64,000 nucleotides of DNA from Oceanobacillus rekensis (GTDB lineage Bacteria > Bacillota > Bacilli > Bacillales > Amphibacillaceae): positions 1-64,000 of the forward strand of contig NZ_MTBQ01000008.1 of NCBI RefSeq assembly GCF_002153375.1, read 5' to 3'. Both the position numbers and the translations under genes were made by a program. Below are positions 35,909-44,403 of this stretch, one piece after another (the stretch's first letter is position 1; the number at the start of each line of letters is the position of its first letter). Below the pieces are notes generated by a model, which searched no databases, was not told where the DNA came from, and saw only the letters and a list, made by a program, of their open reading frames with translations.

Positions 35909-36859
35909 TTAATCTAAATTCGCAACAAGTCGACCAGTTACTTCATGGCGTTCTAAGCGACCTAAACCATCTGCAATTTCTTCAAATGAAATTTCAGAAA
36001 GAGTTGGATTTAAATGACCCTCTGACATCAACTGTAAGATAGCAGCGATATCTTCTACTGTACCACCAACGCTACCTTTTAATTGTACAGATTTTAAAAT
36101 TAAGTTACTTGTGTTAATTGTAGATTGTAATTTCCCCATACCTACAAGCACTACAGTACCGCCAACAGCTACGGTATCAATTGCATCTGCTGTAGTAGTA
36201 CCAAATCCAGCATAGTCAACAATGAGTTCAGGTGCATATTCAGCAAGCTCTTTTACATCTTCAACGACTACTTTAACACCAATTTCTTTTGCAAGTTCAC
36301 GAGCGGATGCGCTTACGTCTGCTGCATAAACTTCACAGCCTGCGACAACTGCTGCACGTGCTGCCATTTGTCCCAAACCACCAATACCGATAATACCGAC
36401 TTTCATTCCAGCTTTTGCTCCACCTTTTTGGAACATAGCATGATAGGAAGTCATTCCAGCATCTGTACTTGCAGCTGCTTGAGCATATGATACGTTATCA
36501 GGAATCGGAACCAAATCAACAGCGGGTACAAGTACTTTATTTGCATAGCCACCATCACGACCGTTACCTGGTCCCAAACCATCTTTACCTACTGGGCAAA
36601 CAGCTACACGTTGACCCAATTTATAATCTGTAACCCCTTCGCCTACTTCAATAATGTCACCAGCAATTTCATGTCCTAAAATAATCGGTACTTTTGCTAA
36701 AATATTCATCCATCCAGGATCACGTAAAGTTGCGACGTCGGAGTGACATAAACCTGCAGATTTCACATCAATGATAACAGTACCTGGTGTTGCCACCGGA
36801 TCTGATTTTTCAACTAAAGTAAGTGGTTCATTCGTTCCTGTAAATTGCCAACCCTTCAT
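35909..36859 (-). CDS. Zinc-type alcohol dehydrogenase-like (MDR) protein
   Basis: A 316-residue MDR oxidoreductase: AGLCHSDVATLRDPG, LGHEIAGDIIEVGEGV, GIGGLGQMAARAAVVAG (Rossmann) and VLVGMGKL. Catalytic Zn ligands Cys and His are present, but the structural Zn lobe is replaced by PVGKDGLGPGNGRDGGY, which has no cysteines, so only one Zn is expected. Substrate unknown. Monocistronic; GAGGAATATA precedes the start. Confidence 0.83.
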   Translation of the reverse strand: MKGWQFTGTNEPLTLVEKSDPVATPGTVIIDVKSAGLCHSDVATLRDPGWMNILAKVPIILGHEIAGDIIEVGEGVTDYKLGQRVAVCPVGKDGLGPGNGRDGGYANKVLVPAVDLVPIPDNVSYAQAAASTDAGMTSYHAMFQKGGAKAGMKVGIIGIGGLGQMAARAAVVAGCEVYAADVSASARELAKEIGVKVVVEDVKELAEYAPELIVDYAGFGTTTADAIDTVAVGGTVVLVGMGKLQSTINTSNLILKSVQLKGSVGGTVEDIAAILQLMSEGHLNPTLSEISFEEIADGLGRLERHEVTGRLVANLD

Positions 36860-37209
36860 TATATTCCTCCTATATTCCTAATAATTAATTCACGTTAACT
36901 GTAAGTCTAATTCTATAAATAATCAAACAAAAAACTTTTATATTTTAAGTGGAAACAGTCTGCTATTCAGTGGTAAATACAATATCTAGGATCGTACATT
37001 TCATTGGCTGCAATCATTAAATGTTGTTAGGGGGTTAGCCCCAATCTTCGCTATCGCTCTTTAATGTGGTGGGGGACTATTTGACGGTTAAGGTATTATT
37101 TTTTACTATTAGAGCATTGTCACAATCAGTGACAATGCTCAAGGGTTAACCTATAGAATATTAGCAACCACTAAATTGATTTCACTCTTATCTACAAATA
37201 GTGGCTATC
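36860..37209. other. Spacer with perfect hairpin and repeat fragments
   Basis: No gene. GAGCATTGTCAC / GTGACAATGCTC (37112-37123, 37129-37140) is a perfect 12-bp hairpin about 70 bp past the dsdA stop. It is followed on the plus strand by AAGGGTTAACCTATAG, resembling the tail of A-type repeats. At about 37040-37075 (GCTCTTTAATGTGGTGGGGGACT) is an eroded B-type arm. Confidence 0.5.
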
Positions 37210-38577
37210 TTAATTTTTACTTTTAATTTCTACACCTAACCTATAATAATCATCCATTACTTCTTTAGGAACCATACTTCCCCCAGTTGCCCAGGCTAGA
37301 TGTGTAGCATTCTCCATTTTTGGAATTATTTGATTATCATTTAAATATTTTCTACCTGCATCTTCTTTAAACAGTTGGACTGGTCCGTGAACTCCAGCTA
37401 GTGCGGATGGCTCAAGGCGAATATTTTCACTATCTATTAGATTACTTAATAAGATATATAATGTTTGATCGTTTACTGTATAACTTCCACTGATTACATT
37501 TTCCAGTGTTTTCCCTACAAATCCAGAGGGCCTCCCAACCGCTAGCCCATCTGCAGCTGTAATATTATCGATTCCAAAGTCCTGGACCATCATTTGATCG
37601 TGCTTTCCGGTCAAGAGACCAATAAGCATACAGGGGGAATGGGTCGGTTCTGCGAAAAAGCAATGAACATGATCCTTAAATACCATTTTTAGACCAAAGG
37701 CTACCCCACCTGGTCCACCTCCAACCCCACATGGAAGATATACAAATAATGGGTGATCTCTATCTATCAATATATCCATTTCATCCAATTGATTTTTCAA
37801 TCTGAATGCTGCAACTGCATAACCTAAAAATAGATTCACTGAATTTTCATCATCTACGAAATAACCGTTAGCATCTAACTCTGCTTGTTTTCTTCCTTCT
37901 TTAACGGCCTTCCCATAATCAGAAGTGTGTTCAACGACGATAACACCTTTTTCTCGAAGCATATCTTTTTTCCACTGTCTTGCATCCGCAGACATATGAA
38001 CAGTAACATGAAATCCAAGCTTTGCACTCATTATTCCAATGCTTAGCCCTAAATTCCCAGTTGATCCTACTACAATGGAATAATTGGAGAAAAAGTCTCT
38101 GAATTTTTGACTATCCATGATGGAGTAGTCATCATTTGGTGTGATCATTCCATTTTCAAATGCCAGGTCCTCAGCATGTTTTAAGACTTCATAAATTCCG
38201 CCTCTCGCCTTGATCGAACCTGAAACAGCAAGATGACTATCGCATTTTAGTAATAGCTTTCCATCCACTTTTTGATGAAACATTTCTTCAAGACAACGTT
38301 GCATTTCTGGAATCTCAACCGTAGGAGACTCGATTATTCCATTTAATTCTCTAGTTTCTGGAAAAACTTTTGCGATATATGGAGCAAATCGATTCAGCCT
38401 TTCCTCTGCATCCCTAATGTCGTTTTCCGTCAGCGAAACCTTCTTATTCGCCTCTTCAAAAGGTAGGTAGTAAGGGTTATCCCAGAATACTTCTTCGGTA
38501 GATATTATCTGTTCTAGCATGGGATAAAGTTTCTTCCATTCTTCTAATGTTTTTCCAGCAATTAAGTTATTTGTCAT
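37210..38577 (-). CDS. dsdA: D-serine ammonia-lyase
   Basis: A 455-residue fold-type II PLP enzyme. The Schiff-base lysine lies in [18 protein letters not shown], with [20 protein letters not shown] (phosphate/glycine loop), [17 protein letters not shown] and [17 protein letters not shown], all DsdA hallmarks. It converts D-serine (and D-threonine) to pyruvate or 2-oxobutyrate plus ammonia. GGAGGTAATCCCGTA precedes the ATG. No DsdC-type regulator or D-serine permease is adjacent. Confidence 0.92.
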   Translation of the reverse strand: MTNNLIAGKTLEEWKKLYPMLEQIISTEEVFWDNPYYLPFEEANKKVSLTENDIRDAEERLNRFAPYIAKVFPETRELNGIIESPTVEIPEMQRCLEEMFHQKVDGKLLLKCDSHLAVSGSIKARGGIYEVLKHAEDLAFENGMITPNDDYSIMDSQKFRDFFSNYSIVVGSTGNLGLSIGIMSAKLGFHVTVHMSADARQWKKDMLREKGVIVVEHTSDYGKAVKEGRKQAELDANGYFVDDENSVNLFLGYAVAAFRLKNQLDEMDILIDRDHPLFVYLPCGVGGGPGGVAFGLKMVFKDHVHCFFAEPTHSPCMLIGLLTGKHDQMMVQDFGIDNITAADGLAVGRPSGFVGKTLENVISGSYTVNDQTLYILLSNLIDSENIRLEPSALAGVHGPVQLFKEDAGRKYLNDNQIIPKMENATHLAWATGGSMVPKEVMDDYYRLGVEIKSKN

Positions 38578-38961
38578 TACGGGATTACCTCCTCACATCA
38601 ATTCCATTTATTATATTAATTATAAGTATAATTAAAATTACTCTTCATAAAAAGGAATAGAAGATTTTATATAGTCTCTTCTATTCCTTAGGGAAGATAA
38701 ACATTTGTAAGGAATTAGCCGTTACTGTGCATCATACTCAAGTTAACAGGGTAAGGAGCCGCATCGATATAGTTATATAATTCTATAAGATTGTTTATGG
38801 ATTCTTTGTAAGTCTATAATATTCAGGCGCCAGTCCCCATCGCTTTAATATTGTAAAGCTGCGGGAGACTGGCACTTGAATCCTGTAGAGATATAACAGA
38901 AACTTTTTATTAAAATCCTTGTTTCTTCTAGTTTGATACTAGAAAACCTTTCCCTTACTTT
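38578..38961. other. Spacer with B-type palindrome
   Basis: A B-type palindrome lies at 38826-38876 (GCGCCAGTCCCCATCGCTTTA / TAAAGCTGCGGGAGACTGGCAC). An imperfect hairpin near 38670-38690 (AGTCTCTTCTATTCC) and AT-rich sequence fill the rest. No gene. Confidence 0.6.
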
Positions 38962-40626
38962 TTACTCTTTTGAAACCAGCACATCATCGAAGTAGCTATT
39001 CGGATTTCCCCAAGCATATAAAGCTACCGTACCATTCGAATGGGAATCATCGATAATGGGTTCTCCAAAGATGTCTATTCCGTCCTTGAACGCCTGAATC
39101 TGATTGCCAATGACCTTGATTTCTAGTTCAATATTGGCCCCTGTGATATATCCTGGTTTTTCCACATGGGCCAGGGTAGTTTCCATTCCATCAACAACTT
39201 TGAAAAGCTTGATAAAATTACGTTGCTCATCCAAATCTAGTTTATAGTAGTTATCTGGATCCTGATAGCGGAACATAAGACCAATTCCGTCATCATCAGT
39301 GGAGCGTAATGTAGTGGAGAACGTGTAATCGCTCCAAGAATTGATTGCATTAGCCCTATCATAAAAAGCAAAGGTACCCTTACGATTATCAACGGCAGGA
39401 ACATCTGGACCATAGATATTGGAAGACTGCACTACTTCCCCTCTCACTACTGACCAATTGGATGGTGCGGAAACCGTTCCTTCATCCACAACTGTCCAGT
39501 CTACCATTAGCCCGTCATTACCACAGTTAAATTTATTATTTCCACTTTTACAGTATGTTTTTTGCTCCCCATCAAAATCTTCCTTCAAAAGATACTCAGG
39601 AATTGCAACATTGGAATTAGGTGTACCAAGCTCAACATTTGTATATTGGAATTCATTTTGCCAGTCAGTTTTATATTCATCTAGATAAGGTGAGTAACTG
39701 ATTCCTTTCACAGTCCCTTTTTCCGGATCGATTTCCAGAAGACGTAGAAAACCATTTCCTCCATTTTCTTGCATCTGGTAGTTAGCTAGCATTTGATAGA
39801 CTTTATTTCCATAGTTTCCTACCGATACACGACGACCTTGACCATCGTTCAACACATGTCCACTAAGCACCATGGAGATATTCGGATGCTGCTTAACGAA
39901 TTTCTGCCACATTTCTTCCCCGTCATTAACCCCACCAGGTTCTGAACCTACACCGTAATTATGCGCATTCCAGGCATGTCCTGTACTATGACGGGTCTCA
40001 TCAGAAAACATATAGCTATGTGTTACTACAATTACACGGTGTTTGGGATGAGTTGAAACAACCTCGTTAGCCCAATCCAATACAGGATCTCTTGGTCCAA
40101 ATTCCAGCGAAAGTACTAACCAGTCAGTTCCTCCCGCGTTGAAGGTATGATAGTTATTATCATACTTATCCGGTTCCGCTGGATAAACACCCCCAAAAGT
40201 TTCGGTTCCAGAAAAATCGCTTACCGGAAAATAGGTATTATATAAAGTAGTATCTCGTGTATTTGCCGAACCATTCGTACCCATATCATGGTTTCCAGGT
40301 AAAACAGAATAAGGAACAACACCATCTAACGTTCGCATTGCATCATTTGCTACCTCCCACTGGGGTGTATTGTTATTGTTAACGATGTCTCCCACGTGAG
40401 TGACAAACTTGATATTCTGTTCCTCCGAATTGTCCGCAATCCACTGCGTTTGGGCGCGGAAAATATCCGGATGGTTCCTGCTTAAGTTTTGGGTATCAGG
40501 CAGGATAGCAATTTTAAAAGCTGACGAGCTAGCCTCTGCCTCTACATCGTTGGGTCCTTGAAAAAATGAAGACATTACCAAACTGAAAACCATCATCATA
40601 ACAAAAGCGGATTTAGTTACTTTCAT
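38962..40626 (-). CDS. Secreted metallophosphoesterase with C-terminal lectin-like domain
   Basis: A 554-residue protein with a signal peptide (MKVTKSAFVMMMVFSLVMSS, cleavage near VEAEASS). The phosphoesterase domain (about 35-310) carries DTQNL, HVGDIVNNN, PGNHDMG, VTHSY and SGHVLNDG metal motifs. The last ~190 residues (from ILYLLKEDFDGEQ onward) look like a jelly-roll/LamG-type glycan-binding module (FYDRANAINSWSDYTFSTTL, DNYYKLDLD, NSYFDDVLVS). It likely acts outside the cell on phosphate esters. A GlpP-type leader RNA lies about 300 nt upstream (40932-40998), hinting at glycerophosphodiester-linked control. Confidence 0.8.
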   Translation of the reverse strand: MKVTKSAFVMMMVFSLVMSSFFQGPNDVEAEASSSAFKIAILPDTQNLSRNHPDIFRAQTQWIADNSEEQNIKFVTHVGDIVNNNNTPQWEVANDAMRTLDGVVPYSVLPGNHDMGTNGSANTRDTTLYNTYFPVSDFSGTETFGGVYPAEPDKYDNNYHTFNAGGTDWLVLSLEFGPRDPVLDWANEVVSTHPKHRVIVVTHSYMFSDETRHSTGHAWNAHNYGVGSEPGGVNDGEEMWQKFVKQHPNISMVLSGHVLNDGQGRRVSVGNYGNKVYQMLANYQMQENGGNGFLRLLEIDPEKGTVKGISYSPYLDEYKTDWQNEFQYTNVELGTPNSNVAIPEYLLKEDFDGEQKTYCKSGNNKFNCGNDGLMVDWTVVDEGTVSAPSNWSVVRGEVVQSSNIYGPDVPAVDNRKGTFAFYDRANAINSWSDYTFSTTLRSTDDDGIGLMFRYQDPDNYYKLDLDEQRNFIKLFKVVDGMETTLAHVEKPGYITGANIELEIKVIGNQIQAFKDGIDIFGEPIIDDSHSNGTVALYAWGNPNSYFDDVLVSKE

Positions 40627-40931
40627 CTTTTACATCATCCCTTTTTAATTTTTTAGTTAGTCAAGAGGTTCTTTTACCATGTCAATTACCCAGCAGCCTT
40701 TCCGATAATTTTCACCTCCCTAAAAAAATTTACATCGCAAACATGTAGGTTCGAAGTAAAGAACTTTTTAACGACTTTACATTACTTGATAGGGGAAATA
40801 ATAATCTATTATTGAAGCTACAATGATAGATATTAGATAGTCTCTAGTTGACATTTAATAAATCTAGTAAGATATTCTATGGAATTAACCATGAGAAAGT
40901 ATCACTCCTTCCAATAAAAATAGCACCAACT

Positions 40932-40998
40932 AAAAAGATAGGACTTCTAGTGCCCTAATCTTTTTATTTAGTGCTTACTCTAGGTCATCGCGCTAAAC
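40932..40998 (-). promoter_or_regulatory. Leader RNA with terminator, GlpP-type (copy 1)
   Basis: On the minus strand the conserved 33-nt block GTTTAGCGCGATGACCTAGA... (40998-40966) is followed at once by a terminator hairpin AAAAAGATTAGG / CCTATCTTTTT (40966-40932). The block is 29/33 identical to one before glpP, also followed by a terminator. TTGACA (41081-41076) and a weak TAACAA 17 bp on form a candidate promoter. The downstream gene is the secreted phosphoesterase, about 300 nt away. Confidence 0.6.
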
Positions 40999-41092
40999 AA
41001 AAATCGAATATTACTATATCGTATTTAACTATATTTTAATTATAACGATAGATTGTTAATTCCGTATGAAGCGAATGTCAAATGTTTGTTAA

Positions 41093-41591
41093 TCATAAAT
41101 GTTTTGATAAATGATATATATCTAGTAAATCTCGAATTTCATTGATAATGAATGTCGGTTCTACATTGGTAGTAACGGGTAATTTCGGATTTTTAGGTAT
41201 ACCACTTACACTGATCCCTGCTGTCTTCATGCCTGTAAGATAGCCTCCTGTATATATATCCGTATTGAAATTGTCTCCAATTATGATGCTTTGTTCTGCG
41301 TTTGAAGAACATTTTTTCATCGCATAATTAAATATGAAAGGCCACAAATTCCCATTTATTCTATAGCTATAATGATCTCTTTTACGAATACAATAATATC
41401 CCCATCGTGTTTAATTTTTCCTTTATTTCTCTTGCTGTATGTGTCGAATTATTCGTTATAAGTCCAATGGTTTTATGATCTTTTCTTAGCTGTTTTGGCA
41501 AAGGGATAACACCAGGAAAGGGTTCTTCTCCACGATATATTGAACCATCTAATTCAAAGGAAAATGCTTCTAGTTCTGAAAGTGATATCAT
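41093..41591 (-). pseudogene. HAD-IIA (NagD/AraL-like) phosphatase, disrupted
   Basis: N-terminal part (41591-41385) encodes MISLSELEAFSFELDGSIYR and LITNNSTHTAREIKEKLNTM. The C-terminal part, about 41350-41093 in another frame, encodes PFIFNYAMKKC, SIIIGDNFNTDIYTGGYLTG and MKTAGISVSG. The central cap region of roughly 100+ residues is missing and stops fill the junction. The nucleophile motif reads FELDG instead of FDLDG, so the catalytic Asp is gone too. It follows glpP by 12 bp on the same strand, suggesting that it was once a sugar-phosphate or glycerol-phosphate phosphatase. Confidence 0.8.
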
Positions 41592-41603
41592 ACATTGACT
41601 CCT

Positions 41604-42188
41604 TTAAAGTAAATCTTCAAATGTTAAATTCCATAATTCAACATTACTCACTGCAAGAGCAGTAGATCCTGCATCTAAACTAATCTTTGCTTCTTCCACA
41701 GTTTGTATTAACCCGCTAGAAATGATGGGGGTATCGGTAAAACCGGATGCAAATTTATCAATTATTTTCGGAACAACTCCAGGCATAAGTTCGATTGCAT
41801 CTGGTTGAATAGATTTAACTACACTAGTTCCATTCGTTAATGCAAGTGAGTCTAGAATAAACAAGTGAAATATAGCGTAAAGTTCATTTTTGTTTGCCTC
41901 TCGAATTAAATGCCTTTTAGGTGTAACAATACCGTCTGCTTGTATATAATGTTTAATAAATGAAATGGTTTCTTTATCCGTATTGGATATGCCTTTTATT
42001 AAATCGGTGTGTAAAAATGAACCTTTGTTGTGTTTTTTCGCAAGCTGAACACCTTCAATAACCTGTTTCACGTCCCCACCCATGAAAAAAATATTATCCA
42101 CCTTGCTATCTATTGCTTTCTGAAAGTCATCCATATTTCTTAATGCAGCAATAATAGGCTTTTTGCCGATTAAATGTAAGAGACTCAT
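41604..42188 (-). CDS. glpP: Glycerol-3-phosphate-responsive antiterminator GlpP
   Basis: A 194-residue TIM-barrel-like regulator of the GlpP family: GKKPIIAALRNMDDFQKAID, VDNIFFMGGDVKQVIEGV, GSFLHTDLIKGISN, IQPDAIELMPGVVPKIIDKF and SSGLIQTVEEAK. In B. subtilis GlpP with glycerol-3-phosphate binds leader RNAs of the glp operons and lets transcription pass a terminator. AAAGGAGG precedes the ATG. No glpF, glpK or glpD is nearby; the gene has its own leader with terminator (42225-42284). Confidence 0.9.
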   Translation of the reverse strand: MSLLHLIGKKPIIAALRNMDDFQKAIDSKVDNIFFMGGDVKQVIEGVQLAKKHNKGSFLHTDLIKGISNTDKETISFIKHYIQADGIVTPKRHLIREANKNELYAIFHLFILDSLALTNGTSVVKSIQPDAIELMPGVVPKIIDKFASGFTDTPIISSGLIQTVEEAKISLDAGSTALAVSNVELWNLTFEDLL

Positions 42189-42224
42189 GTATTTCCTCCT
42201 TTAAAAGAAAAAACAGAAAAAAAG

Positions 42225-42284
42225 ATGGCACTTCAGGTGTCATAACTCTTTATTTAGTGCATTCTCTAGGACATCGTGCTAAAC
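42225..42284 (-). promoter_or_regulatory. Leader RNA with terminator before glpP, GlpP-type (copy 2)
   Basis: Minus strand: GTTTAGCACGATGTCCTAGA... (42284-42252), closely matching copy 1, then hairpin ATGACAC / GTGCCAT (42243-42225, one mismatch) and the run ATCTTTTTTTCTGTTTTTT. The glpP start codon is 37 nt further on. Terminator before its own gene plus the shared block suggests autoregulated antitermination. Confidence 0.65.
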
Positions 42285-42479
42285 ACTGATTACTTTATAC
42301 AATTAAAATAACCTTTTTGACTTTTTCATTTCTTCATTCTTATTGTAACTGTTTATTGTAAAACACCTATTAACTCAAGGTTAATAGTTTGTAAACATTT
42401 TTGAGACTTTCACGATCATTATTCTTGCCGCGTGATATTGCGGCAACACCGCAAAATAATCCATATAAAATCTCATCCT

Positions 42480-42815
42480 CTATTAAACAACTAAAAAGTG
42501 AAGAAAAAGGCAAAAGTCAATATTACAGTATCGCTCGGAAATGAGTTATTAATTGGATATTCAATAAGTTGATTAACATTTGGTAATTCCGCAAATGGTT
42601 GATGATTGCTATGAATTTTTCCCGCAACTTTCCCCAATAGGATAAAAACTCCTGCCGTTATGATTCCACATAACACTATTCTTCTATTCTTTCTTTTACG
42701 TGTAAAACTAAATATGATAACAAAGATAATATATACAGTATATACTCAGACATAAAAACCATGACCCGTTTCAAGAATGTAACTTCTTTTCCTAAATCAT
42801 TTATTATTCTAAAGA
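42480..42815 (-). pseudogene. Undecaprenyl-diphosphatase (BcrC/PAP2 type), decayed
   Basis: Reading two frames on the minus strand recovers IFR..NDLGKEVTFLKRVMVFMSEYILYI, then RKRKNRRIVLCGIITAGVFI, GKVAGKIHSNHQPFAELPNV and NSFPSD. These are the N-terminal and central PAP2 motifs of BcrC. The normal PSDH is PSDT: the active-site His is deleted by a 3-nt loss, one frameshift separates the first helix, and the stop after FAFFFTF removes the last third. It cannot be an active phosphatase. Flanking 42285-42479 and 42816-43076 hold no gene. Confidence 0.78.
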
Positions 42816-43076
42816 TCGAAATATTGAAATCTCAAATCTGATAGATCCAATTATATACCTCCCCCTGATATTCATTTAATCTTTGACTTCCTCCACCAAC
42901 AATCGATTAAACACCATTAACGATAGTGTATTCTGAAAGAGCTGGCAGGCCTTTTTATTTGTGCAACCTTCTAACACTTTGATTGCTATACTATGTACTT
43001 TTATTATGCATTAAACAAATGGGCTAAGGTTAAGAAAGTATTGATAATACGTTTAAGGATTTTGAAAGAAAAAAAA

Positions 43077-43110
43077 CCTAATTCCTCCCTACCTTTGGTG
43101 AGAAATTAGG
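43077..43110 (-). terminator. Terminator of the reductase gene
   Basis: Hairpin CCTAATTT / AATTAGG, followed on the minus strand by TTTTTTTTC, 75 bp past the stop codon. Confidence 0.7.
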
Positions 43111-43184
43111 CTTATGTTCTGCAAGAAACACGCCCGGTAATGAAATATCCATTTAGTATTTACCAAGAAAATATTCTGTCTCGC

Positions 43185-43901
43185 TTAAATTGACATATCA
43201 AATGATAAAAATTCAGGTAGTTTTTGTTTATGCTTGTCGAGCATAATCTGTTCTGGCTTGATGCCCTGTTCACGCAGTACTTCAATGTTCTGCATAAGAA
43301 ATTCGTCGCTGCCGACAACATAGAAGAGTCCATCCTTGTCTGCAGCAAGACTTTTCACTTCTTCATAGTAGTCTTTACGGTTATCTGTGAACTGTGATGT
43401 GAACTTCTTGTCAGGTGCGGATTCAAAAATATTCGTGAATAAGAAATCTTTTGATGAATCGATGTTCAGGGAATGAATTTGATTGACGTTGTCAGCTCGT
43501 TCGAAATAATCAAGTACAAGCGGTCTGAAGGTTGCCAGGCCAACACCTGATGACAGCAGGTAAACATTCTTGTCTTCTCTTTTAAGCGGCACATTCGAAT
43601 GAGTTTTAAATATTGCAACTTCATTGCCGACTTCGAGGTTTCTTAAAATCGTTTTATACTCAGAGCACTGCTCTCTTATGCGTGTTGTGATACCGATTGA
43701 ATTTTCATCCGGTAAGGTGGAAATTGACATGTGGCGAATCAGGCTTCGGTTTGGTTTATCTCCGGCATTAAAACCTTCTAGTGCCATGTGGGTGTGGGAG
43801 CCTTCTTCCCATGTAAATTCTTTCGGACAATCGAGCAAGTACGTTTTAACCTCAGGCGTTTCTTCAATAATCTTATTTATTTTAGTCCAGTATATTTGCA
43901 T
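43185..43901 (-). CDS. FNR-type ferredoxin/flavodoxin reductase-like oxidoreductase
   Basis: A 238-residue FAD/NAD(P)-binding reductase. The FAD domain occupies about 1-105 (PNRSLIRHMSISTLPDENSI as the RxxS FAD motif) and the pyridine-nucleotide domain about 108-225 (VYLLSSGVGLATFRPLVLDY; GLFYVVGSDEFLMQNIEVL). AGGAGAATATATA precedes the ATG. A near-perfect Fur box (43956-43970) lies upstream, so it is probably iron-repressed and may reduce ferric complexes or a haem oxygenase partner. Partner genes are not adjacent. Confidence 0.8.
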   Translation of the reverse strand: MQIYWTKINKIIEETPEVKTYLLDCPKEFTWEEGSHTHMALEGFNAGDKPNRSLIRHMSISTLPDENSIGITTRIREQCSEYKTILRNLEVGNEVAIFKTHSNVPLKREDKNVYLLSSGVGLATFRPLVLDYFERADNVNQIHSLNIDSSKDFLFTNIFESAPDKKFTSQFTDNRKDYYEEVKSLAADKDGLFYVVGSDEFLMQNIEVLREQGIKPEQIMLDKHKQKLPEFLSFDMSI

Positions 43902-43955
43902 TATATATTCTCCTTAAACAATTATATGTTTCGTTACTATCTAATATACAATAAT

Positions 43956-43970
43956 TGATAATAATTCTCA
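43956..43970 (-). promoter_or_regulatory. Fur box upstream of the reductase
   Basis: TGATAATAATTCTCA matches the Bacillus 7-1-7 Fur consensus TGATAATNATTATCA at 14 of 15 positions. It lies 55 bp upstream of the reductase start. Confidence 0.65.
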
Positions 43971-44193
43971 ATTAAACAGACTGATTATCTCAGATAATTT
44001 ATGTGACTTAAGACGGACCACATGATAGACAGATTCGTTTTCACTTAACTCATACAGTAATTCATTCACTCTCCCACTATGTTAATCTAGATTCTATTAA
44101 GTTCACGGAGAGTCTTTTTTATACGAGTCTATTTATAAATCATTGACACTAACAAAGCGCACCTCATGAGAAACCCTTGAAATACAAGAAAAA
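43971..44193. other. Non-coding spacer
   Basis: AT-rich sequence between the Fur box and the terminator of the SDR/monooxygenase operon. I see no gene or repeat here. Confidence 0.5.
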
Positions 44194-44223
44194 GGACACT
44201 TTCCATCCTACAGGAAAGCGCCC
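44194..44223 (-). terminator. Terminator of the SDR/monooxygenase operon
   Basis: Hairpin GG.CRCTTTCC / GGAAAGYG.CC followed on the minus strand by TTTTTCTTG. It lies about 180 bp beyond the monooxygenase stop. Confidence 0.65.
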
Positions 44224-44403
44224 GAATGTAGAAATAATTATTTATGTATTTCCCATCTTTTTATTTATTATTTCTTCACCCTTTTTATTATTATATCCTA
44301 TTAAATAAACATGTTCTGAATCTGTAAGTCCAATTATGAAGACATTTACGAGAAGTTACTCAAGTTTTTATACTAACTAGTAAAGTCATTTTTTAACCAT
44401 TTA

